The position numbers were made by a program, and so were the translations under genes. This document shows, in pieces, positions 1 through 12,418 of a stretch of 64,000 bases of DNA (positions are counted from its first letter, which is position 1; each line of letters opens with the position of its first letter). The stretch lies in the NCBI RefSeq assembly GCF_003265705.1, contig NW_020312935.1:6976245-7040244 (forward strand). Direction: 5' to 3'. This DNA is from Callorhinus ursinus (taxonomy: Eukaryota > Chordata > Mammalia > Carnivora > Otariidae). Under the pieces are notes generated by a model. It was given only the letters and a program-made list of their open reading frames with translations. It ran no database searches and was not told the DNA's origin.

Positions 1-891
1 CCCACAGGAGCCCAGAGTCAAATCAGACACAATTTGAGGGGGGAAAAAAGATTGTAAAAGGATTATAACCCATTAAAAAAAATAGGAAATCATGAGTCTA
101 TATTTGATATAAATAAATTGAAAGTTTAATCAGAAACAGCATTCCATTTCTCATTCCTCATCATTTCAATTTATATGATTTATTCAATGGGTTATCCATT
201 ATGATCAATATTTATTTTTGTGCCCAATGTGACTCAGGTTTGTTCATTATAAGGGGTAGAAAGAGTAACTTACAATGGAGCAGGCTGGTAGACAAGCCAT
301 CTACTGATCAAAGTGAACATTAGTAATAGGACAAACAGGAATCATATGCCTCCTGATAGGCTGTACTGAGAAGAACACAACATCGCTTCTAGGATATTTC
401 TGCCAAAAATGTATGACCTGAATCTAATCCTGAGGAAACATCAGAGAAACCCAAATTACAGGACATTCCTGCAAAATATTGGCTGTAATCTTCAAAAGTG
501 TGAATGTCATGAAAGTCAAGACGAGTCTGAGGAACTGTTCTAGTCTGAAGGAGACTAAAGAGATAGGGCAGCTAAGGCAACACATGACCCTTAATGGGAT
601 CACTTTGCTACGAAGACATAAGGACATTTGGCAAAATTTGAATGGGATCCAAGGATTACATGTAGTAACATATCAGTAATTTCCTGGCTTTGATGGTTGT
701 ATTCTGGTAAAGGAGGACAATGTCCCTGTTTGTAGGACATATGCACTATTAAGGTATTTGGGTGTGATGGGATATTAGGTTGGCAACTTATTTTCAAATA
801 GTCAAGGGGGAAAAAGTTCTTTGTACCGTACTTACAGGCTTTTGGTTTTTTGGAGGTTTTTTTGTAATTTTGAGATTGTTTCCAAGTATAC
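1..891. other. no gene seen
   Basis: AT-rich sequence with only short chance reading frames; no clear repeat recognised. Confidence 0.6.
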
Positions 892-994
892 ATTTTTTTA
901 AAAAGGATTTTATTTTGGGGACAGAGAGAGACAAAGCAAGAGAGGCGAAATCAAGAGTCAGATGCCAAACCAAGTGAGCCACCCAGGCAACCCC
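892..994 (-). mobile_element. CAN-SINE, antisense, internally deleted
   Basis: T-run, AAGGATTTTATTTT, GACAGAGAGAGACA and the end motif GTGAGCCACCCAGG are present, but the middle of the element is missing. This is an old or deleted copy. Confidence 0.8.
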
Positions 995-1023
995 AAGTAA
1001 ATAACATTTAATTAAAACTTTCA

Positions 1024-1189
1024 GGGGCGCCTGGGTGGCTCAATTGTTAAGCATCTGCCTTTGGCTCAGGTCATGATCCCAGGGTCCTGGGATCGAGCCC
1101 CGCGTCGGGCTACCTGCTCAGTGGGAAGCCTGCTTCTCCCACTCCCTCTGCTTGTGTTCCCTCTCTCGCTGTGTCTCTGTCAAAGACTC
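1024..1189 (+). mobile_element. CAN-SINE, sense
   Basis: Head GGGGCGCCTGGGTGGCTCAA at 1024, then box-B-like GGGATCGAGCC and the TC-rich tract. It ends at GTCAAAG, where the next SINE begins, so its A-tail is largely missing. Confidence 0.92.
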
Positions 1190-1577
1190 TGCCTGGGTGG
1201 CTCAGTCAGTTAAGTGTTTGCTTTCAGCTCAGGTCATGATTTCAGGATCCTGGGATCAAGTCCCGCATCAGGCTCCCTGCTCAGTGGAGAGTCAGCTTTA
1301 CCCTCTCCTTCTGCCCCTCCCCCCACTTTGTGCACTTGCTCTCTCTCAATTTTTTTTTTAAGGATTTTATTTGAGAGAGAGAGAATGAGAGAGAGAGAGC
1401 ACATGAGAGGGGTTAGGGTCAGAGGGAGAAGCAGACTCCCCGCCGAGCAGGGAGCCCGATGCGGGACCCGATCCCGGGACTCCAGGATCATGACCTGAGC
1501 CGAAGGCAGTCGCTTAACCAACTGAGCCACCCAGGCACCCCTGCTCTCTCTCAATTTAATAAATAAAATCTTAAAAA
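1190..1577 (+). mobile_element. CAN-SINE, sense, split by a nested antisense SINE
   Basis: Begins CTGCCTGGGTGGCTCAG directly after the previous copy and runs to TGCTCTCTCTCAATTT at 1352. It resumes at 1542 with the same 16 bases and its tail AATAAATAAAATCTTAAAA. The interruption is the antisense SINE at 1353-1541, so this copy is the older of the two. Confidence 0.92.
1353..1541 (-). mobile_element. CAN-SINE, antisense, nested
   Basis: A full antisense copy (T-run to CCACCCAGGCACCCC) inside the sense SINE. The target-site duplication TGCTCTCTCTCAATTT is exact, 16 bases, at 1337-1352 and 1542-1557. Confidence 0.95.
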
Positions 1578-2007
1578 ACAAACAGCTTTCAAGTCTGCCC
1601 ATGTATACAGGCTAAAGAGCAAAAGCCATGTAACATTTGTGCCTTTGACAGTAGCTCCTAAAACCTCTCCACCCCCATGACTTCTTTAGTAAATAAGTCC
1701 CTCAGCCACTACTTCATTCCCTCCTCTAATCTGGCTTCCTGGACTCTGCCCTTGGCTTGTCCTATTGTCATACTTTCCTGCCCACTCTGACCCCTTGCCT
1801 AAGGCCTGTCCATCCTTTGAGGCTGAGCTCAGGTGCCCACAGATCCAGGTGACCTCCAGTCCCCCCTTCAAGAATCAGGCTCCCTGAACTCTTGGGATGT
1901 TTCTGGCTGCACCAGGGTTTCCCCAAATGGGTCTGGGGATCCCTAGGCATCCACAGATGTCCTCTTGGGTGCTCTATGAACTTTTTTCTTTTAAAGGGCT
2001 CTATACA

Positions 2008-2206
2008 GGGGCACCTGGGTGGCTCAGTCAGTTGGGCGTCTGCCTTCGACTCAGGTCATGATCTCAGGGTCCTGGGATCGAGCCCCGCATTGGGCTCCCT
2101 GCTCCGCGGGAGGCCTGCTTCTTCCTCTCTCACTTCCCTGCTTGTGTTCCCTCTCTCGCTGTCTCTCTGTCAAATAAATAAATTAAATAAATAAATAAAT
2201 AAAAAA
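2008..2206 (+). mobile_element. CAN-SINE, sense, full length
   Basis: GGGGCACCTGGGTGGCTCAG head and (AAAT)n tail. The target duplication TAAAGGGCTCTATACA is exact, 16 bases, at 1992-2007 and 2207-2222. Confidence 0.95.
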
Positions 2207-2279
2207 TAAAGGGCTCTATACATTATTTAAGGTAACAGAGTCTGCTACCCATTTGATAGAGACGATAAGACTTTGAATT

Positions 2280-2555
2280 ATTCATCTCTACTTTTTGTTT
2301 TCACCCCAATCTGATCATGTCAGTCCCCTGCTTAAAGAGCCCAGTACAACTCTGATGGCTCTCCTGAGTGCAGGGGCCTTCAGAATGTGTTCCCAACCTT
2401 CTCTGCCTATCCATCCCTGCCCCTGCCCCTCACAGACCCTTTAACCCTCGTCTGAACACACACTGAGACTGCTCACCTCTTTCTGAACCCCTCAGGCCTC
2501 TCTGTCAGGCCTTTGCTTAGGCTATCTCCTCTTTACAGAATGTCTTGCCCTGCTT
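2280..2555 (+). repeat. L2-like LINE 3' fragment
   Basis: Resembles the L2 3' region: 'CTGATCATGTCA..CCCTGCTTAAA', 'TGGCTCTCCT', then 'CAGGCCTTTGCTTAGGCTATCTCC' type wording. Ancient and diverged. Confidence 0.55.
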
Positions 2556-2705
2556 GTTCAGAATAATGACAATAATGAGTGAACATTTTCTGAGTGTCTG
2601 CTTTGTCTCAGACACAATTCTAAACCCTTTTCAATTTACAGACGAGGAAGCTGAGGCCCACAGATGTTAACATCTTGTCTGAGGTGACATAGCCAGTGAA
2701 TATGG
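2555..2705 (-). repeat. MIR SINE relic, antisense
   Basis: Contains the MIR core in antisense: 'TTTACAGACGAGGAAGCTGAGG' followed by a diverged 'GAGGTGACATAGCCAGTG'. Confidence 0.75.
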
Positions 2706-5700
2706 TCTTATGTTCCACAAATGGTTCCTTGCATGCTTACCCCATGTCTGGCCCTGGGCGAGACCCAGAGGACACAACAGAGATCATGGTCTGGAAGGGC
2801 TGCAGATGGATGGGTAGATACTTTGATGCAAGAGGCTGGGAAAGCCAGGGAAGGAGCAGCTGATCCAGCCTGGGGACTCAGGAAGGTGTTCCTGGGTGAG
2901 GTGACATCTGGCTTGAGCCCTACAGGAGATCTAGGAGTTAGCCCTCTTCATTGGTCTGTTTTGAAAATTAAATGAGGTAATATATGAAAACCCAGTAGAG
3001 CAGTGTCGGGCACATGGAACGTACTTTAAAAATGCCTTCTCCTCCTCCTCCTATTGGCCTCATAAAGGAATGGGCAGGGTTGCAAGGTTGGGGTGCCAGC
3101 AGGTGGGATTATGAATTATGTTTAGCCTCATGGAATTCAGGACACCCAAGGGTAACGTCTAATGGGCAAGTGGATGTAAGTAGCTGGAGCTCAGGAGAAT
3201 GGTGTGGAGTTAAGAAGGGTGATGAAGCTAGTACCCCGAGAAATACTGAACTCCAGGGACCAAACCTAAAAAGAGGATTGAAAAGAGCAACCAGAGAGGT
3301 AGGAGAAAAATCAGGAGAGCCTGGGGCCATATATACCAGGCAAGGAGACTGCTTCAAGAAGGCAGAACAGTTGGCGGGATCACAGGCTGCTGAGTGAATT
3401 CCTACGTAGCCTTCAAGACTCAGGTTAGCTCCTTGAAGCTTTCCCTGCCTCCCCTACCCCAGGCAATTGTACTGGTCTGGTAGTGCTATAGGTATTTGCA
3501 GCAGCAGATTCCTGTCCCCACCTTAGGCCTAAGCATCAGACTCTTGGGAGGAGGTCCTGAAAATCTACCCCTTGAATGATTCCCATGCACACTGAAGTCT
3601 GTATACCCCTGCGTTCTAGAGAGAAAAAGCCCAGGGTAGGATTCTCATTGGCTCAACTCATGTCCCAAGCCCACCCTAGCCAATCTAGGGTAGAAGGGAA
3701 CCAGGACTGGTCATTCTTGGGTCAGGGGCAGACCCTGGGTGGGCATCACCTGGGAGGTGAGAGGTGGGAATCGGAGTTGAAAAGGAGCAGTCCAGAACAA
3801 GGTGGGATGCTGTCATTAGAAGCAGGGGGATGGATGCTAGGCAGACAGAAGCAAGCATGCGCACTCTGGCCACACAATGAATATGCCCACAGTTCTGCTG
3901 CGAGAGCCTCGAGGCTGCAGCATGTGGCCCAGTGGCTGGCACATGGAAGTGGGCCATCGGCAAAGGTTGGGTTTATGTATGTTGTCCCCTGGCTACCGCA
4001 GCAGCTCCCTGAGTTTCCCAGGCTAGTGTAGTCAGCATCTGGCCTGGCATGGCCACGGGGACTGGAGGTAAGTGAAGGCAGCACCCACATTTCCTTATGG
4101 TCACACCTTCCACTTTCCCTAGAAAACCATTCCCTCTTCTCTGCCACGAGAAGAGAAGGTGGAGGGCCGCCAGGGAGAAGCAAGGCAGCTGCTGAGCGGG
4201 CGAATCTTTGCCTGAATCTGAATCGTCAAGTGCCCACAAAGTTTGGTGGCAGCAGGACCTTCAAACTGGCCTCCCATGGAGGGTGGGGTTCCACCGGCGT
4301 CTCTGGGAAGGGGTGCAGATGGATTGGCTCGAGTGGTCCTTGGTCATAGGAACTGAAGGAATGTCAAACTGGAAAATCCCAGCAAGTACTATTTTTAGAG
4401 AAGACTTGGAGAGCATTTTTCTGGCTGAAGAGAACAAGTTTTTTCAGAAGCAGCAGTTAACTCCAACCCCCGAACTGCTCCCGCCTGGAATTCTCCCAGG
4501 CCCAGCCCCTCCCTCCAGGCGTGTGGGAACGGGGCTGGAGGGGTCCGGTCAGTCCCCCCATGGAGGACAGGGGCATCTGCTTCTTTCAAACACAAAAATG
4601 GGTTGTTTATTTTTACATCTTTGAGTCTAATCCTTCAGACATAAGGAATTTGTATGGGGACTTTTCCTTGAAAGGCCATTTACAAGTGAAATCGTTTCAA
4701 ACTTAACTTGTTAGTCTTGTGACATTAAACATCAGATTTTCTTGGGCATTTGGTTCATTTTGATATTAACACCGATCATTGTTAATGCTAAACTTAATTC
4801 ATCTTCCCACTATATACTTAATGCTTGAAATGTTCTAGTTCCTCACCACCGTCTATATTTTTGTTTGAAGAAGTCTCTAGGGATCCTGCTAATTATTGAG
4901 CTTATTAAAAGTAGATTAGATCTATTGCTTAATTGAAGTTACAGGAAAAGCTACCCCCACCTTCAGCACCCACAGAGATGTGCTAGGGAGTGGCCTCAGG
5001 ATGTGAACGCCCTTTTGCTTCAACAACGCCAGGCACTGCCTCCAGGTAAAGACCACCAGGGACCACACCATTCAGGAAGGTGTTTTGCTCCCAGTCCTTC
5101 ATGGAATTAAGAATCTGAAGTCCTTGGAGGACCAATGCTCTTGAAGTTAGAACTTTCCATGAGTCCATGGAATCACTGTGTTTGTGGTGTGGGGCTAGAG
5201 TGAGGAGGCCCCCAGACTTGGAGATGGTTGCCCTTGGAGGGAACTAAGCTCAGGGCTAAATGAGAGGTTGAGGAACTTGGGCCAGGCCGGGCCTGATCAG
5301 GTGAGCCGGGGTATCCTGGGGAATAGCCCCTATTTAAGGATGCTATGCTCCAAGAAACTCTTTCAGGATGAGTTCGGGGATTGAGATACGAATTAGCATT
5401 ATGATTGTTGGTAGAGTCTATCCGCTGGCAGCAATTAATAAAGTAACATCTGGTTTGTCCATCAGGCTCTTCTGAGTCTGGTTGCCTTGAGTCAGCCCTG
5501 GATATGTGGACCAGACCCTGAAACCAAGGAACCTATCAGAAGGCTGACCACTTCTCTAACATTTATCATCCTCATTTTGATCTCAGCACTAACAGACACT
5601 TGGAGGCCCAGCTACAGTCACAGACTCATGATATATTACAATTTAAAACTGAGGAAGGCACCATAATACCAAGTTGTACCTACCATTACTATGTGGGATG

Positions 5701-6059
5701 CCTAACAACAGCCTTTGGAAGTCTGTTTAACTTCTGTTAAAAACCAGAAGTAAAAATTTTGAGTCTGTCCCTAGAACTAAAAATAAACCTAGGCTAGTAT
5801 CCAGGAACAGGGAACAGTTAATAAGTACTGGAGGAAGCCTCTAATCTTGCTTCCGCTCAATCCTTCTCCCTCAATGAAGTCAGAGTTCTTAAAGTCAGGC
5901 CTCCCCAGGGCCACTCTCCTGCTTAACACTGCCTGTTCAGAGTCTACCCTGTCACATGGCCCATAAGAGTTTTGGAGGGACCGGCAGGAGGCTTGCTTCC
6001 AGCTCCAGGTCTTGTCTGCCGTCCTCCTTCCAGCTTCAGGTCTTGTCTGCCATTCTCCT
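2706..6059. other. mostly unique intergenic sequence
   Basis: The longest open frames (127 to 151 codons at 3014-3397 and 3576-4031) overlap others on the opposite strand and show no domain. 2720-3010 and 4.2-4.6 kb look like ordinary intergenic DNA. No promoter or splice structure was convincing. Confidence 0.55.
3500..3600 (-). repeat. MER5A-like hAT relic
   Basis: Short diverged match to the MER5 nonautonomous DNA transposon (GCAGATTCCTG..CCCCACC..CTTAGG, GATTCCCATGCACAC). Orientation is by best fit. Confidence 0.4.
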
Positions 6060-6355
6060 CCCCTTAAATTCTGCATTTGAGCCTCTTCACAGTGCCCTGC
6101 TTTTGCTTGTCTCTGGGCCTTTGCACATCTTGTTCCTTCTGCCTGGAACACACTTCCATCAAACCTTATCATCTCTTTGCTTAGCTGACTGCTGTTCACA
6201 TTTCAAATCTCAGCCGAAATTCTGATCCAGAGATTCAATTAAATCCTTGCTGGAAATTCCCAGAGCACATGCTTACAGGTTTCAATACTTGCTCTCCACA
6301 TCCATGCTGACAGGGCCTGTATCTGCCTTGCTCACCCCGGACTCTCAAGTTCCTT
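6060..6355 (+). repeat. L2-like LINE 3' fragment
   Basis: 'GGGCCTTTGCACATCTTGTTCC', 'CTGCCTGGAACACACTTCC' and 'TTCAAATCTCAGC' form the familiar L2 3' end order. Diverged. Confidence 0.65.
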
Positions 6356-6417
6356 TTTTAAAAAATTGTATTTAACTTAGCTTTTATTTTTAAATATTTA
6401 AAATTTTTAAAAATATT

Positions 6418-6517
6418 TTGTTTTTTTAAGTAATCTCTACACCCAGCATGGGGCTCGAACTCATGACCCCAAGATCAAGAGTCACACGCTCGCTCCACTA
6501 AGACAGCCGGAGCCCCC
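6418..6517 (-). mobile_element. short CAN-SINE variant, antisense
   Basis: Carries the short-form body 'TAAGTAATCTCTACACCCAGCATG', 'CTCGAACTCATGACCCCAAGATCAAGAG' instead of the GAGAGA tract; the tail end is degraded. Confidence 0.82.
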
Positions 6518-6522
6518 CTGAG

Positions 6523-6715
6523 CTTTTTTTTTTTCTTTAAGATTTTATTTATTTGACAGACACAGCGAGAGAGGGAACACAAGCAGGGGGAGTGGGAGAG
6601 GGAGAAGCAGGCTTCCCGCTGAGCAGGGAGCCCGATGCGGGGCTCAATCCCAGGACCCTGGGATCATGACCTGAGCCGAAGGCAGACGCTTAACGACTGA
6701 GCCACCCAGGCGCCC
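6523..6715 (-). mobile_element. CAN-SINE, antisense, full length
   Basis: T-run with TTTAAGATTTTATTTATTTG, GACACAGCGAGAGAGGGAAC, box-B complement and end GCCACCCAGGCGCCC. It directly follows the short SINE. Confidence 0.93.
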
Positions 6716-8399
6716 TTGATTTTTCAGTTTTAAGCATCTACTGATCTCTCATGATAGATGATGAGTATTTAGATCTCTTGCATACCCTCCCCTTCTCCCT
6801 ACCACACCTGCACACACCCTGTCCCTCTGTCTTTTCTGCTACAGTTACTTCTGGTTAGATCAGCATTCCTTGTTTACATTATTATAGTTATGCAAATATT
6901 ACTGACAGCTGAGCCTTGAGATTTACCATACCTATTTTCTATGCATCATTTTCTTTTCCCTGCAGTTAATAAATATATATGAATTTTTGCTTAGTTCTCT
7001 ATGCATTTATCCTTATGTCAAAACTTTCCCAAAACTATGTATCTCTCTTTCTGTATATTCAACACATGAATTTCATCTTGAAGAAGTCTCAGAGGCTCTG
7101 GCTGCTCCAGTCTGGACTGGGTGACTCCCAGCCCTGCTGCACTGGGGCCTCTGTCCCCTCACCCTGGGATTCTCACCACCTCTCTCTAGACAGCATCCAC
7201 CCTTTCCTGGATCCCGTGTCCTTTGTTTCCTTGGTTTAAATCCTTGTTTTGGTGGTGTCCTCCAGCAGCCACCTGAGAAAAGGACAAAGGGAGTCTCTAC
7301 ATGTCTGAAAGAGACATCAACTCTCATAACTGATTGATACTCCAGACAGAACCAGATTTCGAGGTGAGGATCATTTTTCCTCAGGATGTGGAAGGGTTTG
7401 CTTCATTTCCTTGTAGCTCCCAAAGTTGCTGTAGAAAAGTCTGATGCCTTTCTGATTCCTGATCCTTTATAAACGTGAAACCTGCTGTGTTCCTCTCTGT
7501 AACCTTGAGAATCTTCTCCTTGCCAGTCCCATGGGCCTGGGTGCAAGTCCAGGTTCATTCACTGTCCTGGGCACTGTCCAAAATTCATGTTTGGTTCTGG
7601 AAAATGTTATTGAATTATTATTTTATGGTTTCTTCCCTCCATTTTCTTGGTTTTAACTTTATGGAAGTCTTACTATTCTATTATTCTTTTGGACTATTCT
7701 TCTAGTTTTCTTTTCTCTCATTTCCCATTTCTTTGTCTTTCGGCTCTACCTCCCGTAAGATTTCCTTTTCTCTAATTCTTTTATTGAATTAAAAAAATTT
7801 TTTTTGCTTTCATATTATTTGGCATCCAAGGAGATACACAGAGACACAGAAACACACAAATACATAATTTTCAGTATGGTACCCCCGCCCTCCACTGTGC
7901 CTAGTGATCTACTCCGACATGGGCTTGGTGCTGCCTGTTCTAGAGCCCTCTGTCCTGTGATATAACCTAGGTTGTAGTTCAGCTTTTCCCTGTGCCAGTG
8001 TAGGGTTTAGCTTTCTTGGGTCTGCTAAGTCAGTTACCAATGGCCCATTTGCTATTCTGTTTCCAACACTTTGTTGCCCTTGTCTCCCATTCTTTGTCCC
8101 AATGGTTTTATGCCCCCCACCCCAAATCCCCATCACTGTCATTTTACTGGGATTTTGGGAGACATCAGAAGCCAAAGCCTACATCCAACCTGTCTTGTTT
8201 ACCTGGCAATCTGTCTCCAGATCCTAGTATATTTCTTAGCACACAGTAAGTGCCCAATAGGGTTGGATAGAGTATTAGAGATCTTTGTCTTTCCCATCTT
8301 TGGTAACCTAAAGGTGAAAGCCCTTTAAATGGAAATCTTTTTAGTTAGGGTGTTTACTGCATCTCAGCTTGGAGTTCACCAGCCTTTCTACATTATATA
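6716..8399. other. unique intergenic sequence
   Basis: Pyrimidine-rich and AT-rich stretches (7600-7870); frames are short and without recognisable domains. Confidence 0.55.
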
Positions 8400-8585
8400 T
8401 TAGGCAATACTGCGTGGTGAAAAGTTGGAACCCAGGTTCTGCTCACCAAGGAACTGTGTCGCTGGGGACAAGCTACTACCACTCTTGAGTCTTAATCTGC
8501 CCTTCTGTAAAATGGGAACAGTAATACCTTCTTCAAGCGTCTTGCTCAGTGCCTAGAGCATAGGAAGCTCTCAATATTTCTGGTG
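8400..8585 (+). repeat. MIR SINE relic, sense
   Basis: 'GGGGACAAGCTACTACC', 'TTCTGTAAAATGGGAACAGTAAT' and 'TGCTCAGTGCCTAGAGCATAGG' match MIR order in sense orientation. Confidence 0.75.
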
Positions 8586-9298
8586 TGTAAGAGTTCAGTA
8601 CCAAAGCAACAATTCTTAGAAAGTCAGTGTTTTACTCGAGCTTAAAATTAGCCTTCACACTTGAATTGCAAATTGGTCCCTAATTAATGCCCGTCAGAGG
8701 AAAAAATCTGTGTTTAACCTGACTTGACGATTAGACAGAGATTGCAAAATCTTTTCAGCTGAGAGGCAACTAACGTTGCTTACCGAGGGTCTACAATGTG
8801 TTAGCGCCCCTCCACGGTCAGGCCGGTGGATCTAGAACTTTACATTGGGAGTTACAAATATTTATCGTGTCTGTTCTGCAGACCTCGTGCTGAGCGACCT
8901 CTCACTCATTCTTTCACTCCCGCCGCGCTCAGTCCCTGGCTTCAGTTCTGCTATGTTGCAAGGCGCCCAGGGTGGGAACCCAGACCCTTAGCCTCCTCTG
9001 GTCCAACCCACCCTGGACCAAGCGCCGTTCGCAGCAGGGGGTCGCACAGCACAGCTTGGTCTTCAGCGGGAACTCTCCCAGCCTACCTGCAGAGGACCCC
9101 ACTTTCTCCAGAGGAAAAACTACGGCAGCACCCTGGGAAAGCAACCCTGTGTACTCTAGGTCCACTTTGACGCTCCCTCAGCCCTCATTCCTCTCTGCCC
9201 TCACGACCCCCGCCCTCGTACGCGGGGATCGCAGGACCTGGAGCGTGCCCCTGCGGCCCCTGCGCACAGGCAGGTGAGGGCGGGGTCCGAGGAGACGG

Positions 9299-9348
9299 CG
9301 CCCCGCCCCGCCCGCCCCGCCCCCCGAGGCCCCGCCCCCCGAGGCCCC
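9299..9348. promoter_or_regulatory. cluster of GC boxes
   Basis: A run of overlapping CCCCGCCC motifs, with a 13-15 base unit (CCCCCCGAGGCCCCG-like) present twice in tandem. These are candidate Sp1/KLF sites about 350-400 bases upstream of the CMTM4 start codon. The tandem unit suggests a local duplication within the promoter. Confidence 0.65.
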
Positions 9349-9638
9349 TAGGCGCGGGCCACCGCCTCCGTCTCGCCCCAGCCGCGGAGCGCCGCCGAGA
9401 GGCCGGCGGGTGGGCACTCGCTCCGCCCCCTCCCGGCCCGCTGCGCCGGCTCCCGCCTCCTTCCCTCTCCTCCTGCTCCCGCCTCCCTCCCTTTCCGCTG
9501 CCGAGGCGGCGGGAGCCGAGCCCGAGCGGACCGAGCCGCGGCTGCAGCCGGCGGCAGGCGCAGAGGAGGCGGCGGCGGCGGTGGGGCGGGCCGCGGGCGG
9601 TCAGGCAGGCGGCGGTGGCGATGCGGCGGCCCCGCTGA

Positions 9639-9923
<285 letters not shown>

Positions 9924-10339
9924 TAGCCGGGCGCCTTCACTCCCCGCTCCCGCTTCGGGGGCGCAGGCCCTGCCGGCCGCCGCCGCGCACTCGCCTCCCC
10001 GGGCCAGACCCCAGCTGCTCGCGCGCCCTCTCCCTCGCGGGGTCCTGGGCCGCCCTCCCTCCTTCCCTGGGGATCCTGCCCTCTCCAGCCCTGCAGCCTC
10101 AGCTGTGCGCCTCCTACCTGAACACCTGCCCCCCGGGCCTACCTGTTCACTCCCGCCTTCGCGGTCGCGAGCCTTTTTCATTATTGGGCTTGGTGGTCAG
10201 CGAAGCCCGGCGCGGAGGTCATGCTGTCCCCTGGGTGACTACTGGTCACAGCAATTTGTGGCAGGTTTTCGGGGCCCTCACAACCTCCACCTCCGCTGAA
10301 GGCCCTTCTCTGTCTGCTTCCACCACTGGGGATTGTGGC

Positions 10340-10410
10340 TTGATTTCCTCCTCCGCACCTAGCAGAGTGCAGGGCATAGGGTAGACACTCAATAAATGTG
10401 TTGAATGGAG
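10340..10410 (+). repeat. L2/MIR 3' end fragment
   Basis: 'AGAGTGCAGGGCATAGGG' followed by 'CACTCAATAAATGTGTTGAATGG', the shared L2/MIR-type 3' terminus. Confidence 0.55.
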
Positions 10411-11810
10411 GCATGTAGCCTAGATGCAGGGGGGGTGCCCAGATCTGCCCCCCAAAGTCTCCAGTTTGTACCGCAGAGGTTTGATTCCCGCTAATTAACC
10501 TAGAAGACCCAACCAGCATCCCTGAATCCTCTGCCCCAGCACAGTGGCTGGCATTGCCCAATTGGTACCCAGAGTTAAATCACTGGAGGAGGGCAGCCAG
10601 TGTTGGAGGCAACAGAAACAGAACTTTCTGTCAGACTTGCCGATAGTAGAGCTCATGTCTCAGAATTTTTCTTTTCAGCTTCCAGGTTATTCAGGGCAGG
10701 GGCCTGCCACCTCTGCCCCTCTTTTATGGTTTTGTAACAGGCCTCTCCGGGCAGTTGCTTAGCTCTCTTGTGGACAAGGCATGCTCCAATTCAGGAAAAA
10801 AAAACATGTCCCCATATTCCCTGTCACAGGTAGGCCTTCCTCTGAGGCCCGGCAGCAAAACTTTATAGCCTTCTCGGCCAGAGAAGCCATTTGCTTAGAG
10901 CTGCAATGTGTGTACATTGTTTCTTCCAGGCACTGGGCTTATGCTTAGTTGAGTACATAGATAAACATCCCTTGGGAACAATATAAAATGTGGACACCCT
11001 TTAAATGAAGGTCTCAGTGTTTGTAAATTGCAGAATCATAGACTATTTTCTCTCTCTCTTCGGCTTGTTCTGCTGATGGCCAGGGGATATTTTTGAAGGA
11101 CTCTAAAAAAGGCAAATGGAATAGGTTACCCCTATCTAGAATTTTAAACTGACCTTTTCCGGTAAGCTGGAATGTTCTCAGGGATATGTTGGTTCTGTAG
11201 TTAGGCATCGCTGTTAGCAAAGAGAATGGAGGAGGTGGGGGAGGGAGGAGAGTGGTGTATAACTGCCTTTTAAAAGAGGCAGCTAGCCAATGTTTGAATA
11301 CAGCACAGATAATCAGAAATGAGTAAAAAAGAGCAGGGCGTGAACTTGGACCCAGGTGGAAAAAAGGGCCTTGCTAAGTACCTTGCTTTGTTCTGTGGAC
11401 TTTTGAAAGTAAAGAGAACTAGCCACTCAAAGGATCTGGTAAAAGAATGAAAATCAGTAGTTTGTATAAAGTGCTGATTGCCATCTCATCGCTGGGGACT
11501 TTGTCACCTAAGGCCAGAAATGGAAGCCGGTGGTATTTGTCATTGCCTTTTGGTAAGATGCTGTTTTCTTGTAGAAATTTGCTTTTCATCTGGAAAAACT
11601 TGCGGGCCCAGCCCCTAAAATCTCACGTAACTCTGCCATTTGTCCCATGTTTGAATTTAAACAGTAAGAGGATGTGTGGGTGAGTGAAAAAAAGGAACCT
11701 GCTTGAAGGGTATGGCAACTTGAAACAGTCTTCCATGTACTTGGCTTCTCAGCCTTGATATCTAGTCAGGGTTTTTTGCAGGGGGGATCCCCCACAAAGC
11801 TCCGAGAAAT
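10411..11810. other. intron 1, unique sequence after the CpG island
   Basis: No repeat or exon recognised. As the first kilobases of a long first intron it is a plausible place for enhancers, but no specific site can be defended. Confidence 0.55.
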
Positions 11811-11825
11811 TGGACTCTAGATTTA

Positions 11826-12034
11826 TTTTATTTATTTATTTTTAAAGATTTTATTTATTTATTTGAGAGAGCGAGAGAAGGAGAGAGAGAAAGCACATGA
11901 GGGGGGGAGGGTCAGAGGGAGAAGCAGACTCCCTGCCGGGCAGGGAGCCCGATACGGGACTGGATCCAGGGACTCCAGGATCATGACCTGAGCTGAAGGC
12001 AGTCGCTTAACCAACTGAGCCACCCAAGCGCCCC
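11826..12034 (-). mobile_element. CAN-SINE, antisense, full length
   Basis: Complete element. Exact 15-base target duplication TGGACTCTAGATTTA at 11811-11825 and 12035-12049. Confidence 0.95.
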
Positions 12035-12252
12035 TGGACTCTAGATTTAAACAAGAAGTCATCATGAAGATATTTTTAAGATGTTTACAAAGTTCAGAAT
12101 CCCATCAGGAAATATGGATAAGTTATAATTCTTACCTTAGAGCTTGTATTATGGTTAACATATTGTTTTTGAGAAAAATCTCACTTTTTCATTTTAGTTG
12201 TTTCATGGATGTTTTTTGTGGTTTGTGGCCTCTTGGAACCTGTAGCAATCCT

Positions 12253-12412
12253 TGCTACTCCCAAGTGTGGTCCATAGAACAGCACCATTACCAGCATCCG
12301 GGAGCTTGTTGGAAATGCAGACTTGGAGAGCCAACCCTAGACCTTCTGAATCATAATCTGCACTTTAACAGGATTCCTCCTGTGATTCACATGCACATTC
12401 AAGTTTCAGACT
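12253..12412 (-). repeat. MER5A hAT-type DNA transposon relic
   Basis: 'CAAGTGTGGTCCATAGAACAG', 'GGGAGCTTGTTGGAAATGCAG', 'TGAATCATAATCTGCACTTTAACA' and 'GTGATTCACATGCACATTCAAG' follow MER5A in order. Confidence 0.8.
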
Positions 12413-12418
12413 TACTAT

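Noticed and set aside
1024..1110. tRNA gene suggested by A-box and B-box-like sequence
   Set aside because: The tRNA-like part is the head of the CAN-SINE; it does not form a complete cloverleaf and has the SINE tail.
1234..1602. Frames of 120-odd codons with AWVAQLVKRLPSAQVMI or SAGSLLLPL wording at many places
   Set aside because: These are translations of CAN-SINE copies; the same peptides recur wherever a SINE lies.
3576..4031. 151-codon frame upstream of CMTM4
   Set aside because: It overlaps comparable frames on the other strand, has no recognisable motif or splice context, and looks like chance.
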